A program made the position numbers and the translations under genes. A stretch of 64,000 bases of DNA from an uncultured Pirellulaceae bacterium (lineage in GTDB: Bacteria; Planctomycetota; Planctomycetia; Pirellulales; Pirellulaceae), in assembly GCA_938083195.1 (NCBI GenBank), contig CALKCK010000017.1:1-64000 (forward strand). Reading direction: 5' to 3'. The notes under the pieces are model-generated. The model was not told the origin of the DNA, did no database searches, and saw nothing but the letters and a program-made list of their open reading frames with translations. Shown piece after piece: positions 6,685-14,340 of this stretch (its first letter is position 1; every line of letters begins with the position of its first letter).

Positions 6685-8175
6685 ATGAAGACAATTATCA
6701 TCTTATCCATGTTCATCAGCGGCATCGTTGCTGGCGCTGAGAAACCAAATGTGATATTCATCCTCTCCGACGATGTTGGTACCGGCGATATCAAATGCTT
6801 TTATCCACCTTCGAAAGTCACAACTCCGAATATTGATCGTCTTGCAAGTCAGGGAATGCGATTCACTCAGGCCTATGCACCTGGGGCTACCTGTTCGCCC
6901 TCGCGCTATGCCCTGATATCGGGTTCCTACCCATGCCGGGGGCCGCTGCGGAGTGACACCGCAAATTCAACGAGCCCACTTACCATCAGTGTGGATGCTC
7001 TCACCTTGCCAAAGTTTCTTCAGAAGCAGGGCTATCGAACAGCCCACATTGGGAAGTGGCATTTAGGATATGGCGAGAACGGTACTACCAACTGGGCTGG
7101 AGAAATTAAACCAAGTGCGAATGAACTTGGCTTTGATTACCATTTCGCGCTGCCAACCAACCACAACGACGGATTCAAAACCTATGTGGAAAACCACCGT
7201 CTGCTCTGGCTAAAAAAAGGCATCACTGACCTGCCAAAAAAGCCAACCATTGATCAACTGACTCAGGTTCGCTTTGATGATCTAGGCGACACAACGCTGA
7301 CCGCCAAGGGGATTGAATTTATCAAGGAAAACCAGAAGTCTCCGTTCTTTCTCTACCTCGCATTGACCGCCACACACACACATATTACCCCGCATGCACG
7401 ATTCCGCGGAACCAGTGAAATCGGCCAACTGGGCGACTATCTCAATGAACTCGATTTTCATGTCGGCGAGATCATGAGTACTCTCGAATCACTCGGACTC
7501 GCTGAAAACACGATTATTTTCTTTTCAAGTGATAATGGCGGAGCTCTGAAAGACCACAGCTCAGCAGGCAAGAATCTGACTTTAAAAGATCCCTCTCAAG
7601 AGGTCGGAAAGAAAGCAATCACAGCGAAGACCGATGCCCGCCAAAAGCATGGTCACCAAACCAATGGAGAATTAAAAATGGGGAAAGGCTCCAATTTTGA
7701 AGGAGGACACCGGGTGCCGTATATTGTCCGTTGGCCCAATAAAATTGCGGCTGGAAGTGAATCTGACCAAATTATTACTCTGGCGGATACGCTGGCGACC
7801 ACCGCGGGTTTTCTGGAAATGAAACTACCTAATTCAGCCGGCTTGGACTCCTTTGACATGAGCCCGGTAATGCTAGGCCGAGAGCTCGATACACCTCGTA
7901 ATTCCGCCATTTTACAGACGAGCAAAGGAGCGTTGGCATTTCGTCGCGGCAACTGGAAAATTCGTTTTTCCAAACCAACCATTTGGCACGGAGCGAATCC
8001 AGAACTTCCTAAGAAAGGACCTGAGCTTTACCATTTGTCAGAGGATCCCGGTGAACAGAACGACCTATCCAAAAAGAATCCTGAGCGTGTCAAGGAGATG
8101 AGCAATCGGTTGGAGGATCTGTTGAAGCGAGGCCGCAGCAGGAAGCCAGAAACACAACTCAACCTTACAGAATAA
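6685..8175 (+). CDS. Secreted sulfatase (formylglycine type)
   Basis: The product has 496 residues from ATG 6685. A signal peptide (1-18, MKTIIILSMFISGIVAGA) precedes PNVIFILSDDVGTGD, whose Asp29/Asp30 bind calcium. Cys70 in CSPSR is the residue converted to formylglycine. The HIGKWHLGYG motif and FFSSDNGG complete the active site. The family hydrolyses sulfate esters of polysaccharides; the substrate is not predictable here. The frame extends back to a TTG at 6652 inside decayed attC-like site 9, but ATG 6685 with an upstream AAGG gives a normal signal peptide. Such enzymes usually work with exported polysaccharide lyases or hydrolases in marine planctomycetes. Confidence 0.92.
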   Translation: MKTIIILSMFISGIVAGAEKPNVIFILSDDVGTGDIKCFYPPSKVTTPNIDRLASQGMRFTQAYAPGATCSPSRYALISGSYPCRGPLRSDTANSTSPLTISVDALTLPKFLQKQGYRTAHIGKWHLGYGENGTTNWAGEIKPSANELGFDYHFALPTNHNDGFKTYVENHRLLWLKKGITDLPKKPTIDQLTQVRFDDLGDTTLTAKGIEFIKENQKSPFFLYLALTATHTHITPHARFRGTSEIGQLGDYLNELDFHVGEIMSTLESLGLAENTIIFFSSDNGGALKDHSSAGKNLTLKDPSQEVGKKAITAKTDARQKHGHQTNGELKMGKGSNFEGGHRVPYIVRWPNKIAAGSESDQIITLADTLATTAGFLEMKLPNSAGLDSFDMSPVMLGRELDTPRNSAILQTSKGALAFRRGNWKIRFSKPTIWHGANPELPKKGPELYHLSEDPGEQNDLSKKNPERVKEMSNRLEDLLKRGRSRKPETQLNLTE

Positions 8176-8510
8176 TTGGAGTAATACATCAGATCACAGC
8201 GGTGGTGCGAATGGCGACTCACGTGGTTTCTTTGCTCTGGCGAGTTTGCCCTCGCACGCCTATCGCGTTGCCACGCTTTGTGTTCGCAATTTCTTCATCT
8301 AAAACCGAAACTAACAGGACTGCAATTTTGGTTTTGCCGGAAGAGTTGGGGATAAGATTAGATGTTGCTGGTTGTTTAGGAACAACAGATGCCTACCGAA
8401 ATCCAATTTCAGGAAATGGTCAGAAGAAAATTCGTTGGGTGCTTACAAAGGCGATATTGGTGTCATGATGTACGTTACCTTTTTGGATACACCCCAGGGT
8501 GGCTATGGTT
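8176..8510. other. Gene-poor interval after the sulfatase
   Basis: No supportable gene is present. Forward frames of 70-88 codons exist (for example from 8202 and 8389), but their composition is not protein-like and no ribosome binding sites precede them. It may be a decayed cassette gene, because a decayed attC-like site follows. Confidence 0.35.
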
Positions 8511-8511
8511 T

Positions 8512-8641
8512 TGTGTGAATTTGCAGGTGAGGGGCAATCGGATTTTGGTGAATTGGAGTCGTGAAGCAATTCGTAATCCAATAGAGAATCATTTCCAATA
8601 GAGAATCATTTCTCGCGACTTGGTAGTTTTGAACGTTATCT
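8512..8641 (+). other. attC-like site 10 (decayed, with loop duplication)
   Basis: The right half ACTTGGTAGTTTTGAACG, followed by TTATC, closely matches the right half of site 1 and retains GTTAT (8635-8639). A loosely matching left arm (CAATCGGATTTTGGTG) lies near 8535-8550. The intervening loop contains a perfect tandem duplication of 17 bases. Confidence 0.4.
8578..8611 (+). repeat. Tandem duplication, 17 bp x 2
   Basis: CCAATAGAGAATCATTT occurs twice back to back (8578-8594 and 8595-8611). The copies are identical, suggesting a recent slippage or duplication event inside the loop of decayed attC-like site 10. Confidence 0.9.
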
Positions 8642-8660
8642 ACTTTGGTGAGCGTGCCCG

Positions 8661-8993
8661 ATGAAAACCAACCCCTACGAATCACCACGAAATGATCCCG
8701 GCGAAGGGGGCCCAGAGGAAGGGATCGTCACCCCTTCATTGTTCATGCGATCGCTGTTCCGAATGGCGATTCTCGGTTCAGTCGCTGTTGTTGTTGCATT
8801 TTTTCTTGTCGGGTTTTGGGAATGGACAGCTCAATTTACATGGTCTAGTGATGCATGGCTTACGGCCATTCCTTCCGTCATCGTGCTGGGAAGCTTTTGT
8901 TCAATAATATGGTTGTTAATCATTGCGGGACTTCGAATGATCAAATCAATAATGAAAAAACAATCGAATGCAGAGAGCACCCGCGAGCAGTGA
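8661..8993 (+). CDS. Small NPYESP-tagged two-helix membrane protein
   Basis: The product has 110 residues. It begins MKTNPYESPRNDP, the short N-terminal tag seen in many planctomycete membrane proteins, and has two transmembrane segments (about 32-55 and 67-93) with a basic cytoplasmic-type tail. Its function is unknown. The ATG lies 20 bases after the GTTATC end of decayed attC-like site 10. Related tags occur in the genes at 13512, 19048 and, at the C-terminus, 27298. Confidence 0.68.
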   Translation: MKTNPYESPRNDPGEGGPEEGIVTPSLFMRSLFRMAILGSVAVVVAFFLVGFWEWTAQFTWSSDAWLTAIPSVIVLGSFCSIIWLLIIAGLRMIKSIMKKQSNAESTREQ

Positions 8994-9097
8994 TTTAATG
9001 GATCACGACAGACACATTGAAATGTACTGAGCAATTTTCTACTTCTGTATCACCCAACCGCAGGAAATGATTTATTTCTGATTTACCGTTTCTGGGC

Positions 9098-9178
9098 GGA
9101 TAACAAAACGTGGAATCGAAGCGTTAATACCTCGTAATTTCGCTCTGTTCGACAAGGTTCAACTCGCTTTGGTTATCC
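9098..9178 (+). other. attC-like site 11
   Basis: The termini GGATAAC (9098-9104) and GTTATCC (9172-9178) are perfect inverted repeats. Inner elements AAGCG near 9119 and CGCTTT near 9165 pair, with extra bases on the left. The sequence is unrelated to site 1, so this is another attC type in the same array. It lies about 105 bases after the NPYESP gene. Confidence 0.6.
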
Positions 9179-9229
9179 TAATACGTCATGTGGCTCAGGG
9201 TACGCCAGTTCGTTCGACTTTAGGTGAGG

Positions 9230-9319
9230 GGATAAACGAGCTACAATGGGGAAGCCGGACTTGCGCGTGGTTTTGAGATGGAAGATGTTTTATCTGGGTT
9301 GTTGATCACGGACGTTATT
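9230..9319 (+). other. attC-like site 12
   Basis: The left half GGATAAACG...GAAGCCGGACTTGCGCGTGG belongs to the site 1/3 family and the right end retains GACGTTATTT. The right inner arm (CTGGGTTGTTGATC) has diverged, so pairing is weaker. It starts only about 51 bases after site 11, leaving no room for a gene between them. Confidence 0.58.
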
Positions 9320-9336
9320 TAAGGAGTGAACATACA

Positions 9337-10812
9337 GTGAATCGAAATGTAATTGGCTTGACAGTCCTCGTCGTTTTTGGGTTTGCCTGCTCGATCCAGG
9401 CGATGGAGCGTCCCAACATTGTGTTCCTAATTGCCGACGATGTATCGCAGGATGATTTTGGCTGTTATGGCCATCCATCCATCAAGACGCCCAATGTCGA
9501 CGCCTTGGCAGCAGAGGGGATGCGTTTTAATAACGCTTACCTTACGACCAGTAGTTGCAGCCCTAGTCGTTGTAGCATCATTACCGGTCGTTATCCCCAT
9601 AACACGGGCGCGCCGGAACTACATGTTGAGTTGCCCGAGGCACAAGTTCGTTTCCCCGAGCTGTTGAGACAAGCGGGATACTACACTGTGCTGTCTGGTA
9701 AAAATCACATGTTTAAAAATACGGATCGTGCCTTTGACAAAATCACAGGTGGCGGCGGTCCCGGGAAGGAGCAGGATTGGGTAGAGCATGTGCGAAACCG
9801 CCCCAAGGAGAAGCCTTTCTTTTTTTGGTTTGCCGCGGGCGATGCTCATCGAGGTTGGAAACAGAGTGAGCATGCACCGGTCTACAGCAACGATCAAATC
9901 GTTATCCCTCCTTTTTTGGTTGATACGGAAGTGACCCGAGAGGATTTGGCCAGTTATTACCATGAAGTGAGTCGTTTCGACCACTACATTGGTCTGGTTA
10001 CCGAAGAATTGAGACAACAGGGCATTTTGGATAATACGCTGATTGTTGTCGCTGCCGATAACGGTCGCCCTTTTCCTCGCTGCAAATCACGCTTGTATGA
10101 CAGTGGAATAAAAACACCTTGGGTAGTCTATTACCCCGAATTGATTTCAAGCCCAGCGGTGACCGACAGTCTTGTCAGTGTCATCGACTTGAGCGCTACT
10201 TGCCTAGAGTTGGCAGGAGTCGAGAAACCGGAGTGCATTCAAGGTCAAAGCTTCCTGCCTATCTTAAAAGACCCGGAAGCAAAGGTGCGGCAAATGGTGT
10301 TTGCCGAACATAACTGGCATGTCTACAGGAACCATGAGCGGATGGTGCGGTTTGGAGATTACCTTTACATCAAGAACAATTTTCCCAATCAAGCCAATCT
10401 CTGCTATGAATCCGATACGCATTTCCCCGCGGGGGAGGAACTGTGGAATGCCCATGCTGCCGGGAAAACGACGGTTCATCAGCAGCAGTTGTTCGCGAAC
10501 CCCTGCCCAGCAGAAGAACTGTTCAGAATAAGCAGCGACCCGAATCAACTAATCAATCTGGCGGGAGATTCTAGATTTACCGGCTCGCTTGAGCAGGCGC
10601 GGCGATCACTGGCTACTTGGACCGAACAGACTGGTGACAGTATTCCCGAAAATCCGACTCCTCATCGCCATGCGCCGCCGCGAATCGAGGACGGGAAAAT
10701 ACTCCCAGCCGGTAAAGGCAGTACCAGGACGCCTCATGCGGAAATGCCCGGTGCAGCCAAGCATGCAATGGGGCTTGATCATCCCGGTCCTATACGACTC
10801 ACACCATATTAA
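9337..10812 (+). CDS. Secreted sulfatase of the N-sulfoglucosamine sulfohydrolase type
   Basis: The product has 491 residues from GTG 9337, with AAGGAG at 9321-9326. A signal peptide (1-22) is followed by PNIVFLIADDVSQDDFG with the metal-binding Asp pair, and Cys74 in SSCSPSRCS, the formylglycine precursor. GKNHMF replaces the usual GKWH, and the run DNTLIVVAADNGRPFPRCK resembles heparan N-sulfatase (SGSH). That points to N- or O-sulfate removal from a glucosamine-containing glycan, by family resemblance only. The gene begins 18 bases after attC-like site 12. It differs strongly from the sulfatase at 6.7 kb, so the two are not a recent duplication. Confidence 0.9.
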   Translation: MNRNVIGLTVLVVFGFACSIQAMERPNIVFLIADDVSQDDFGCYGHPSIKTPNVDALAAEGMRFNNAYLTTSSCSPSRCSIITGRYPHNTGAPELHVELPEAQVRFPELLRQAGYYTVLSGKNHMFKNTDRAFDKITGGGGPGKEQDWVEHVRNRPKEKPFFFWFAAGDAHRGWKQSEHAPVYSNDQIVIPPFLVDTEVTREDLASYYHEVSRFDHYIGLVTEELRQQGILDNTLIVVAADNGRPFPRCKSRLYDSGIKTPWVVYYPELISSPAVTDSLVSVIDLSATCLELAGVEKPECIQGQSFLPILKDPEAKVRQMVFAEHNWHVYRNHERMVRFGDYLYIKNNFPNQANLCYESDTHFPAGEELWNAHAAGKTTVHQQQLFANPCPAEELFRISSDPNQLINLAGDSRFTGSLEQARRSLATWTEQTGDSIPENPTPHRHAPPRIEDGKILPAGKGSTRTPHAEMPGAAKHAMGLDHPGPIRLTPY

Positions 10813-10821
10813 TTGAAAACA

Positions 10822-10930
10822 ATCCGCTGAACTTTAGCGGAACTGCATCGCGGGTTCGTCCGCTCGCCATGCCATTTGCCCAACGAAGTGACCGCGGGTT
10901 TGATCTGATTTCCAACAGGTTAACGTTATG
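10822..10930 (+). other. Possible attC-like site 13 (weak)
   Basis: The interval between the sulfatase and the beta-lactamase-like gene ends AACGTTATG, the right-terminus pattern, with the next gene's ATG overlapping it. No convincing left partner is seen; GAAAACAATCCG at the left may be its remnant. Confidence 0.22.
10824..10840 (+). terminator. Weak hairpin downstream of the second sulfatase
   Basis: CCGCT and AGCGG form a 5-bp stem with a 7-base loop just after the sulfatase stop. There is no T-run, so intrinsic termination is uncertain. Confidence 0.25.
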
Positions 10931-12049
10931 AACTATTCGCTTTATCGACTTGCGATTGTAATTGTTTGGGCGCTATGGCTAGGACAATTTTCCTTCGCTC
11001 AAGAATCCTCTGATGACTGGAAGGATGTGGATAGTGCTGTAATTGAACAAATGAAACAGCAGGGAATTGTTGGCGTTGCTGTTGGGATCATCTTCGACTC
11101 AAAAGTTGTGTACACCAAGGGGTATGGTTTTTCAAACGCTGAAAATCAGAATCCAGTCACCTCGGCATCTGTTTTTAACTGGGCCTCTAACTCAAAACCG
11201 GTAATCGCAGTTGCCGCAATGCAACTTGTGCAAATGGGCAAACTTAATTTGGACGCGCCGATCAGCAAATACCTGCCGGAATTGCCTGATCAATTCTCAG
11301 AGATTACTGCACGACAGCTCCTTTGCCATCAGAGTGGAATTCCGCACTACTCCAACGGTAAAATCGTTTCATCGGATAGAACGATGTCTGCGCAACAGGA
11401 ACTTGATCCAGTTAATTCGATTCATCGTTTTGCACTCTCGCCTTTAATTTTTGAACCGGGGTCGAAAACGGATTATTCGTCGTACGCATACGTTTTGTTA
11501 TCAGCCGTTGTGCAATGCGCGGGGAAATCGAAACTGGATGAACAGCTGTCGGAACGAATTGGCCAGCCACTCGATTTGCGTTCTTTTCAAATGGATGTTG
11601 CATTTCAGGCGCAGAAAGATTGGGTCACTAGTTACAAGATATCGAATGGAGCTCCCAAGCCTGTGAAGGACTATGCCCATTTCTGGAAACACGGAGCCGG
11701 CGGCTATAAGTCAGACGTTCGGGATTTCGCAAAGTTTGCCTGTGCCTTGTCCAGCAAGCAACTCATTAATGAACAAACAACGACAGCAATGTGGACAAAT
11801 CAGAATACCGTCGATGGAGTCAAATCAAAATTTGGCTTAGGTGTGGCGGTGCAGGGTGAGGGACGTTCTCTAAAAATCTCCCACAATGGATCGCAAGATG
11901 AAACCAGAACGCGAATGGTCATTTACCCCAATCGGGGACATGGAGTTGTGGTAATGTGTAATACTCAAGGTGCAGAACCGAGGCGGATTTCGACCGCTAT
12001 CTATTCTGCCATGAACCGCAAATTAAAAACCGTTGAACCCGAGCGGTGA
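10928..12049 (+). CDS. Secreted beta-lactamase-family serine hydrolase (class C fold)
   Basis: The product has 373 residues with a signal peptide (about 1-24, ending FSFAQ). Active-site motifs of the beta-lactamase/transpeptidase-like superfamily are present: Ser87-Asn-Ser-Lys90 as SxxK, DYSSYAYV in the YxN position, and SHNGS as the HxG motif. The family includes D-aminopeptidases, esterases and penicillin-binding-like enzymes; most planctomycete members are not resistance genes, and none should be assumed here. The start codon overlaps a GTTATG that may be a decayed attC end. Confidence 0.85.
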   Translation: MNYSLYRLAIVIVWALWLGQFSFAQESSDDWKDVDSAVIEQMKQQGIVGVAVGIIFDSKVVYTKGYGFSNAENQNPVTSASVFNWASNSKPVIAVAAMQLVQMGKLNLDAPISKYLPELPDQFSEITARQLLCHQSGIPHYSNGKIVSSDRTMSAQQELDPVNSIHRFALSPLIFEPGSKTDYSSYAYVLLSAVVQCAGKSKLDEQLSERIGQPLDLRSFQMDVAFQAQKDWVTSYKISNGAPKPVKDYAHFWKHGAGGYKSDVRDFAKFACALSSKQLINEQTTTAMWTNQNTVDGVKSKFGLGVAVQGEGRSLKISHNGSQDETRTRMVIYPNRGHGVVVMCNTQGAEPRRISTAIYSAMNRKLKTVEPER

Positions 12050-12052
12050 ATT

Positions 12053-12109
12053 GGATGATAATTGCTGGCGACGGTTCTTGATCGCTGCCGCATTTACTGG
12101 ACCGTTATT
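12053..12109 (+). other. Possible attC-like site 14 (weak, short)
   Basis: GGATGATAATT at the left and ACCGTTATT at the right bracket an imperfect palindrome (GGCGACGGT near 12067 against ATCGCTGCC near 12081). The length is about 57 bases, near the lower limit for attC. It lies between the serine hydrolase stop and the next gene. Confidence 0.25.
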
Positions 12110-12134
12110 GGGCTTAGTAGAGGCCATGAACTGA

Positions 12135-12614
12135 ATGAAAAAGCTATCCGTGCTTGTCTTGACGGTAATCGCCATCGCAATTTTCATTGGCCAATTTTCT
12201 GGGCGGTCAACAGGGGGCGAAGTGATGTTTGACCACCAACTTGCGCCGCAGCATCGCCTCATCATACGAGGCCAAACCGATCCGACTGGAGAGACGATAG
12301 TTTTATCGATTACATACCACAACCCACCAGCGATTGGTACATTTATGCTGGCCAATCAGAGTGCGAAGCGAACAGCGGAACCATTGTCTTTCGAAGCGCT
12401 AACAGACTTGGAGACAGGTGTCGTTTGTGTTTTTGATAACTGCGGGATAAATTTCCTTTTGATGTACGATCCCAGAACGGACGATTTGTGGGATTCCACG
12501 GGACGGTCTGGTGGTTGGCATGGCAGTGAATCAAATCAATGGCAGGTGTTGCTCGATGAGGTGCGTTCCCGTAATCGGGGAATCCCCTATAGTAAGTTGC
12601 CCAGTGGAATCTAG
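12135..12614 (+). CDS. Uncharacterised secreted or anchored protein
   Basis: The product has 159 residues. The N-terminus MKKLSVLVLTVIAIAIFIGQ is a signal peptide or membrane anchor. The rest is a soluble, probably beta-rich domain with two Cys residues (GVVCVFDNCG) and a Trp/Gly-rich region GRSGGWHGSESNQW. No family is recognised. It lies between weak attC-like sites 14 and 15. Confidence 0.6.
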   Translation: MKKLSVLVLTVIAIAIFIGQFSGRSTGGEVMFDHQLAPQHRLIIRGQTDPTGETIVLSITYHNPPAIGTFMLANQSAKRTAEPLSFEALTDLETGVVCVFDNCGINFLLMYDPRTDDLWDSTGRSGGWHGSESNQWQVLLDEVRSRNRGIPYSKLPSGI

Positions 12615-12617
12615 ACT

Positions 12618-12724
12618 GGATAATAATCAACGGGGTTCGATAATTCAGCGCAAAGGATGCTGCCGAAATTGCTCGACTAAACATGTAGATCATACCGGCG
12701 CCTTATTGAACCTTTACGTTTTCT
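12618..12724 (+). other. Possible attC-like site 15 (decayed)
   Basis: AACGGGGTTCGATAA near 12630 and TTATTGAACCTTTACGTT near 12703 are imperfect inverted repeats. GGATAAT starts the element and CGTTTTC ends it. It follows the previous stop by only four bases. This is the last attC-like signal I can defend. Confidence 0.3.
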
Positions 12725-12802
12725 GATTTGAATCCAGATTAAGATTTGAGGCACTGACGAGGAATGAATCCGAGTTTGATGTTCTTTCGAAAAGGAAACC
12801 TA

Positions 12803-13399
12803 ATGAATGCAACTGGTATCGCGGCCTACGCCACCGCGTGGATGGTCTTTGCGGCGATGCACTCACTGCTCGCACGGTCTGCAGCGCAGCAAACAGTTGA
12901 GTCTGCCTTGCGCGGTTGGTATCGGATGATCTACAATCTCGTGTCCTTGGCAATTTTCGCCATGGTATTGATCGTCGGCAAGGAATTCCTTTCGAATCAC
13001 AGCCATCCAACTTTGGATAACCAAGCCATGATGCTTGTCTTAAGTGCGGTTAGATTTGGTGGCATCATCATGATGGCCTTAGCTTTTTCGACCTACGATG
13101 TCGGTCGTTTTGTAGGTGTCACCCAGATTATGAAGGGTGAAAACTTAGGCTCTGCGGCGACAGAACCATTTCAACGTTCTGGACTGAATCGGTGGGTTAG
13201 ACATCCACTTTACACGGGCGCTTTCTTGGTGTTCTGGGCCGGCGCTGGATCCTCCCTTGGACTATGGACTGCCGTTTGGGGGTCACTGTATATTCTCATC
13301 GGCAGTCTGTTCGAAGAACGCAAATTGGTGAGGATCTATGGGGCGGACTACAGAAAATACCAACAGGAGGTTCCACGTTTCGTTCCGCGTCTCAGGTAG
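12803..13399 (+). CDS. NnrU / isoprenylcysteine-methyltransferase-like membrane protein
   Basis: The product has 198 residues from ATG 12803; AAAAGGAAA lies just upstream, and the frame opens earlier at 12764. About five transmembrane segments are visible. The N-terminal HSLLARS region with RMIYNLVS resembles NnrU. The C-terminal RHPLYTGAFLVFWAG followed by EERKLVRIYGADYRKYQQEV and RFVP is the signature of the ICMT/PEMT-type methyltransferase family. It is therefore a likely integral membrane methyltransferase; the substrate is unknown. Confidence 0.78.
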   Translation: MNATGIAAYATAWMVFAAMHSLLARSAAQQTVESALRGWYRMIYNLVSLAIFAMVLIVGKEFLSNHSHPTLDNQAMMLVLSAVRFGGIIMMALAFSTYDVGRFVGVTQIMKGENLGSAATEPFQRSGLNRWVRHPLYTGAFLVFWAGAGSSLGLWTAVWGSLYILIGSLFEERKLVRIYGADYRKYQQEVPRFVPRLR

Positions 13400-13511
13400 G
13401 AAGCAATAGCGGTCATACATTGCATTGGAGGGGAATCCAGAACTGGACGCGCTGTAACAATAGAATAATTAATCCTTTCGATAGGGTTTAAACCACTCCA
13501 AAGAAGTTATT

Positions 13512-13829
13512 ATGGATAACCCATTCTCATCGCCACAGAACAAGCCTGTTGGTGGGAGTGTTTCGCGATCGCTAATACACGTCATGTTCTTGATCTGTAT
13601 CGGTGTGGGAGCGTTCGCCTCTGGAATGGTTTACATTGGTGATGCATTGATGTGGCCTTTATTCAATCGAAGGCAAGGGTACTTTGGTACAGAGTTTTTG
13701 AGTGATTTTCTGTACGCCATCAATGACCCGTACGCCATTCACATTGTTGCCTTTCTTTGGTTCCTTTACGCGGCCATTCCCACAGCAGTACTGTTGTTTT
13801 TCTTTTGGCTGCGATTTGTTAAACGTTGA
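13512..13829 (+). CDS. Small NPFSSP-tagged two-helix membrane protein
   Basis: The product has 105 residues. It begins MDNPFSSPQNKP, a variant of the NPYxSP tag, then has two transmembrane segments (about 20-47 and 75-102) joined by a polar loop with RRQGYFGTEF. Its function is unknown. GTTATTATGG at the start resembles an attC right end, but no matching left arm is convincing. Confidence 0.62.
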   Translation: MDNPFSSPQNKPVGGSVSRSLIHVMFLICIGVGAFASGMVYIGDALMWPLFNRRQGYFGTEFLSDFLYAINDPYAIHIVAFLWFLYAAIPTAVLLFFFWLRFVKR

Positions 13830-14340
13830 AAAGTTTGCAAAATCATGAATCTTTCTGAGTATTTAATTCAAAAGAATACATGTCTCTCACTCGTGGATGT
13901 GAATGGTCAATCCGGACACTTCGGAATGTGTTGAATTCGATCCTCCCGTTGTGAACTGACGTTCAGGTAGATGCCTTTGTTGTGGGGCAGACCTCGTCGA
14001 GAAGTGGACGCTTTCTGAACCAGGTAAGCAGTTATTCGGGCATAAAGCGATGTAGGAAATTCAACGACCATTCTGGCGTAAGCGACCAAGAGTTGTTGGA
14101 CGATCTGTCTCTAACACGCGCCAATATTCGATCACTCAGTGTGGTCGAATGAGATGCTGAGGGTCCGTTCGTTACGTCAAGTCTTGACATTAGATTGCTG
14201 TTTCGGGAGGCCGATCTAGTACCTGCCAATCTTCGGTGGATAGTATTCCATTACCTGCGGGTTTGCGGTTTTTATGTGCAATGGCAAGCGGTCCGATCTG
14301 GCGGATAAATTTATTTGTTCGTAGTGAGGAGGTTGCGCAT
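13830..14340. other. Intergenic, no supportable gene
   Basis: Only short frames with poor composition are present on either strand (for example a 29-codon frame from 13845). No RNA gene or repeat was recognised. A good ribosome binding site at its right end serves the disrupted gene that follows. Confidence 0.4.

Noticed and set aside
6801..6812. TTATCCACC near-consensus DnaA box inside the first sulfatase
   Set aside because: It lies within a conserved coding segment and has a mismatch.
10928..12049. Antibiotic-resistance cassette (beta-lactamase in an integron)
   Set aside because: The SxxK/YxN/HxG set fits the broad serine-hydrolase family; sequence does not show the specific features of clinical class C enzymes, and environmental members are mostly peptidases or esterases.
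13455..13512. TAACAATAG ... AAGTTATTATGG as a further attC site before the NPFSSP gene
   Set aside because: Termini are suggestive, but no inner arms pair and the sequence matches none of the other sites.
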